A program made the position numbers and the translations under genes. Source: H2-BAC3 sp045863035 (GTDB lineage Bacteria > Bacteroidota > Ignavibacteria > Ignavibacteriales > Ignavibacteriaceae). From it: DNA of 64,000 nucleotides. Every line of letters starts with the position of its first letter. Position 1 is the stretch's first letter. Below, piece after piece: positions 62,326-64,000 of the stretch. The stretch spans positions 1 through 64,000 of the forward strand of contig BTUV01000005.1 of the NCBI GenBank assembly GCA_045863035.1, in the 5' to 3' direction. Below the pieces are notes generated by a model. The model ran no database searches and was not told where the DNA came from. It saw nothing but the letters and a program-made list of their open reading frames with translations.

Positions 62326-63356
62326 TGGTCATTCTCGGTATTGAGACATCCTGCGATGAAACATCTGCTGCGGTTCTGACCGACGGAAAGGTTACGGCTA
62401 ATCTGATCTATACTCAGCAGATGCACTCAGATTATGGCGGAGTGATACCGGAACTTTCCAGCAGAGCACACCTGCTGAAAATAGCACCGTTGGTGCGTAG
62501 TGCACTTAACAAGGCAGAAATTGATTTGCGTGATGTAGATGTAATTGCAGCGACAGCCGGACCCGGTCTGATCGGTTCACTCATTGTGGGATATACATTC
62601 GCGCAGGGGCTTGCCCTCAGCCAAAACAAAAAATTTGTACCGGTCAATCATATTGAAGGGCATATATACTCCGGCTTTCTAATGAACCCCGCGCCTGAAT
62701 TCCCCGCGCTCATTTTAGTTGTTTCAGGCGGTCATACACTCCTTTTAAGTGTAAGAAGCCACTCTTCATACCAGATTCTGGGAACAACCATTGATGATGC
62801 GGCAGGTGAAGCATTTGATAAAGTTGCAAAGCTCATGGGGCTGGGATATCCGGGCGGACCCGCAATTCAGAAATCTGGTGAAAAAGCCATAAGAAAGGAT
62901 ATCACTTTTCCTATTGCTGAGGTAAAGGGGGAATATAATTTTTCATACAGCGGCTTAAAAACAAGCGTCTTGCGATATATACAGAAACATTTTCCCGAAG
63001 GTGTGGTTCCCGCCGAAGAACAATCTGAAATTGCATACGGATTTCAGGAGTCGGCTATCGGCGCGCTTATTGCAAAAACTAAAATTGCACTGAAAAGTGG
63101 TTCCTATAAATCCCTTTCGGTTGCGGGGGGTGTTGCAGCTAATGCACGGCTCCGGGAGCGGCTCACTGAACTTTCAGAAAAATATAAAGTGCCGTTTGTT
63201 GTTCCTGCATTTGAGTATTGCACTGATAACGGCGCAATGATTGCAGCCCGCGCCGCCGCTCTGATTGGAGCAGGTGTTCAGGATTTTGGAATCCGGGAGC
63301 CATTTCCTTCATTCAAATCAGTATTTGCTGATGCGCCACTGAGCAAGCGGAGTTAG
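62325..63356 (+). CDS. tsaD: tRNA N6-adenosine threonylcarbamoyltransferase
   Basis: Transfers the threonylcarbamoyl group to A37 of ANN-decoding tRNAs. The 343-residue product has GIETSCDETSAAV, the metal-binding HIEGHIYS, VVSGGHTLL, AGEAFDKVAKLMGLGYPGGP and the C-terminal VAGGVAANARLRERL and CTDNGAMIA motifs. Its ATG overlaps the last base of the proline dehydrogenase gene. Confidence 0.97.
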   Translation: MVILGIETSCDETSAAVLTDGKVTANLIYTQQMHSDYGGVIPELSSRAHLLKIAPLVRSALNKAEIDLRDVDVIAATAGPGLIGSLIVGYTFAQGLALSQNKKFVPVNHIEGHIYSGFLMNPAPEFPALILVVSGGHTLLLSVRSHSSYQILGTTIDDAAGEAFDKVAKLMGLGYPGGPAIQKSGEKAIRKDITFPIAEVKGEYNFSYSGLKTSVLRYIQKHFPEGVVPAEEQSEIAYGFQESAIGALIAKTKIALKSGSYKSLSVAGGVAANARLRERLTELSEKYKVPFVVPAFEYCTDNGAMIAARAAALIGAGVQDFGIREPFPSFKSVFADAPLSKRS

Positions 63357-63357
63357 A

Positions 63358-64000
63358 TTGAAAGGGAAAAACAGCTTTGATGATATGAATCCGGAGGAAC
63401 GGGGGAAAATTCTTGATGCTCTCAGGAATGAAGTTGATGAACTTGATAAACAATTAGTTGAACTGATCCGGAAACGGACTATCAGAAGTATTCTCATTGG
63501 CAGAATCAAACGTTCACTCAATCAGCCAACCTATTCACCTGAGCGAGAAAAGGATATTAATAAAAAAATCAGCAACTATCTAAAAGAGCCGCTCAGATTA
63601 GATGCACTCTGGCGGATATATGAGCGAATTCTTGATCAGTCACGTGCCGTTCAGCGTGAAGAAGCTGAAAAAGGTGAAATATACGATGTCCCGGTTCCAA
63701 AACTCTCAGGTGAAAAAAAGAAGCTGCTTCCTCAAAAAGACTGGAAAGTGATCGGAATAGTTTTCGCGGTAATTTTTCTGGTACTGACATATATATTCTT
63801 TAGTTCAAATACGCCATCAGCAAAGATTCCGGTAAAAATTGAGATTAAGCCGGGGATGACCGCAGACCAGGTGGTAACAGTGCTTGATGAGGCGGGGCTT
63901 TTGCCGACTCCATCTCTGATGAAATTATCACTTTTGCTTAGCGGCAATACCAAGAGAATTGTATCAGCCCGTTATACCATATCGGAGCCGATGAGTTATA
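63358..64000 (+). CDS. chorismate mutase-MltG fusion (5-prime part)
   Basis: The frame runs from TTG at 63358 (CGGAG five bases upstream; an ATG at 63385 is possible) off the window end. Residues about 18-100 form an AroQ-type chorismate mutase: with an offset of 11-12 from the E. coli enzyme, Arg23, Arg40, Lys51, Arg63, Glu64, Ser95 and Gln99 are present, but the position of Asp48 is Ser60. A basic linker and one TM helix (about 131-149) follow, then the start of a YceG/MltG domain (IKPGMTADQVVTVLDEAGLL, SARYTISEPMSY). MltG cleaves nascent peptidoglycan. The rest of that domain, including its catalytic glutamate, lies outside. Confidence 0.75.
   Translation, partial: MKGKNSFDDMNPEERGKILDALRNEVDELDKQLVELIRKRTIRSILIGRIKRSLNQPTYSPEREKDINKKISNYLKEPLRLDALWRIYERILDQSRAVQREEAEKGEIYDVPVPKLSGEKKKLLPQKDWKVIGIVFAVIFLVLTYIFFSSNTPSAKIPVKIEIKPGMTADQVVTVLDEAGLLPTPSLMKLSLLLSGNTKRIVSARYTISEPMSY

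Overview
The window looks like a piece of chromosome from a member of the Ignavibacteria or a close relative on the Bacteroidota/Chlorobi side. The reasons are a secreted protein ending in a type IX secretion (T9SS) sorting tail with the NYPNPFNP signature, a PorQ-like T9SS protein, promoter boxes of the Bacteroidota type (TTTG, 19 bases, TAnnTTTG), class III cyclase and FecR envelope genes, and moderate G+C. This is read from family resemblance only; no database search was possible.

Layout. 1-580 is a 221-base tandem repeat. 669-2772 holds aroK, aroB and a lone receiver domain. 2916-11311 holds a T9SS-exported glycoside-hydrolase-like protein, nadA, a fatty acid desaturase, PorQ and a large BNR/sortilin-like secreted protein. 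11625-16889 is an [FeFe]-hydrogenase maturation cluster: aspA-hydF on the minus strand diverge from hydG-hydE, and a full consensus sigma-54 promoter precedes hydG; no hydrogenase structural gene is in view. 16956-24557 has a membrane-anchored hydrolase, then a tetR/tolC/adaptor/RND efflux operon. 24645-27985 has a DUF218 membrane protein, nusB, an MFS transporter and a thioredoxin-like protein.

28202-46298 is the most unusual part. A DUF6600-type protein with a very charged tail is followed by a minus-strand envelope group (Fn3-like secreted protein, FecR protein, outer-membrane barrel, CHASE2 adenylate cyclase). Facing away from it is a TPR-CHAT lipoprotein, a small secreted protein, a giant 1843-residue TPR-CHAT protein, and a second small secreted protein. 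The two small proteins are paralogues with nearly identical tyrosine-rich C-terminal domains, and each follows a CHAT protease-like gene. I infer a possible extracytoplasmic sensor/protease system with two enzyme-substrate (or enzyme-partner) pairs.

46664-50693 has rsgA, then a gene-poor, repeat-rich stretch with a frameshifted relic of a type I restriction hsdR gene and an AT-rich HEPN-domain gene, which looks like the remains of a defence islet. 50694-64000 is a dense housekeeping block: tRNA-Leu, tRNA-Val, thrS, infC (ATC start), rpmI, rplT, pheS, pheT, a ZapB-like coiled coil, zapA, a structured RNA that is probably 6S RNA, rny, coaE, prephenate dehydratase, proline dehydrogenase, tsaD, and a truncated gene that fuses a chorismate mutase domain to an MltG-type transglycosylase.
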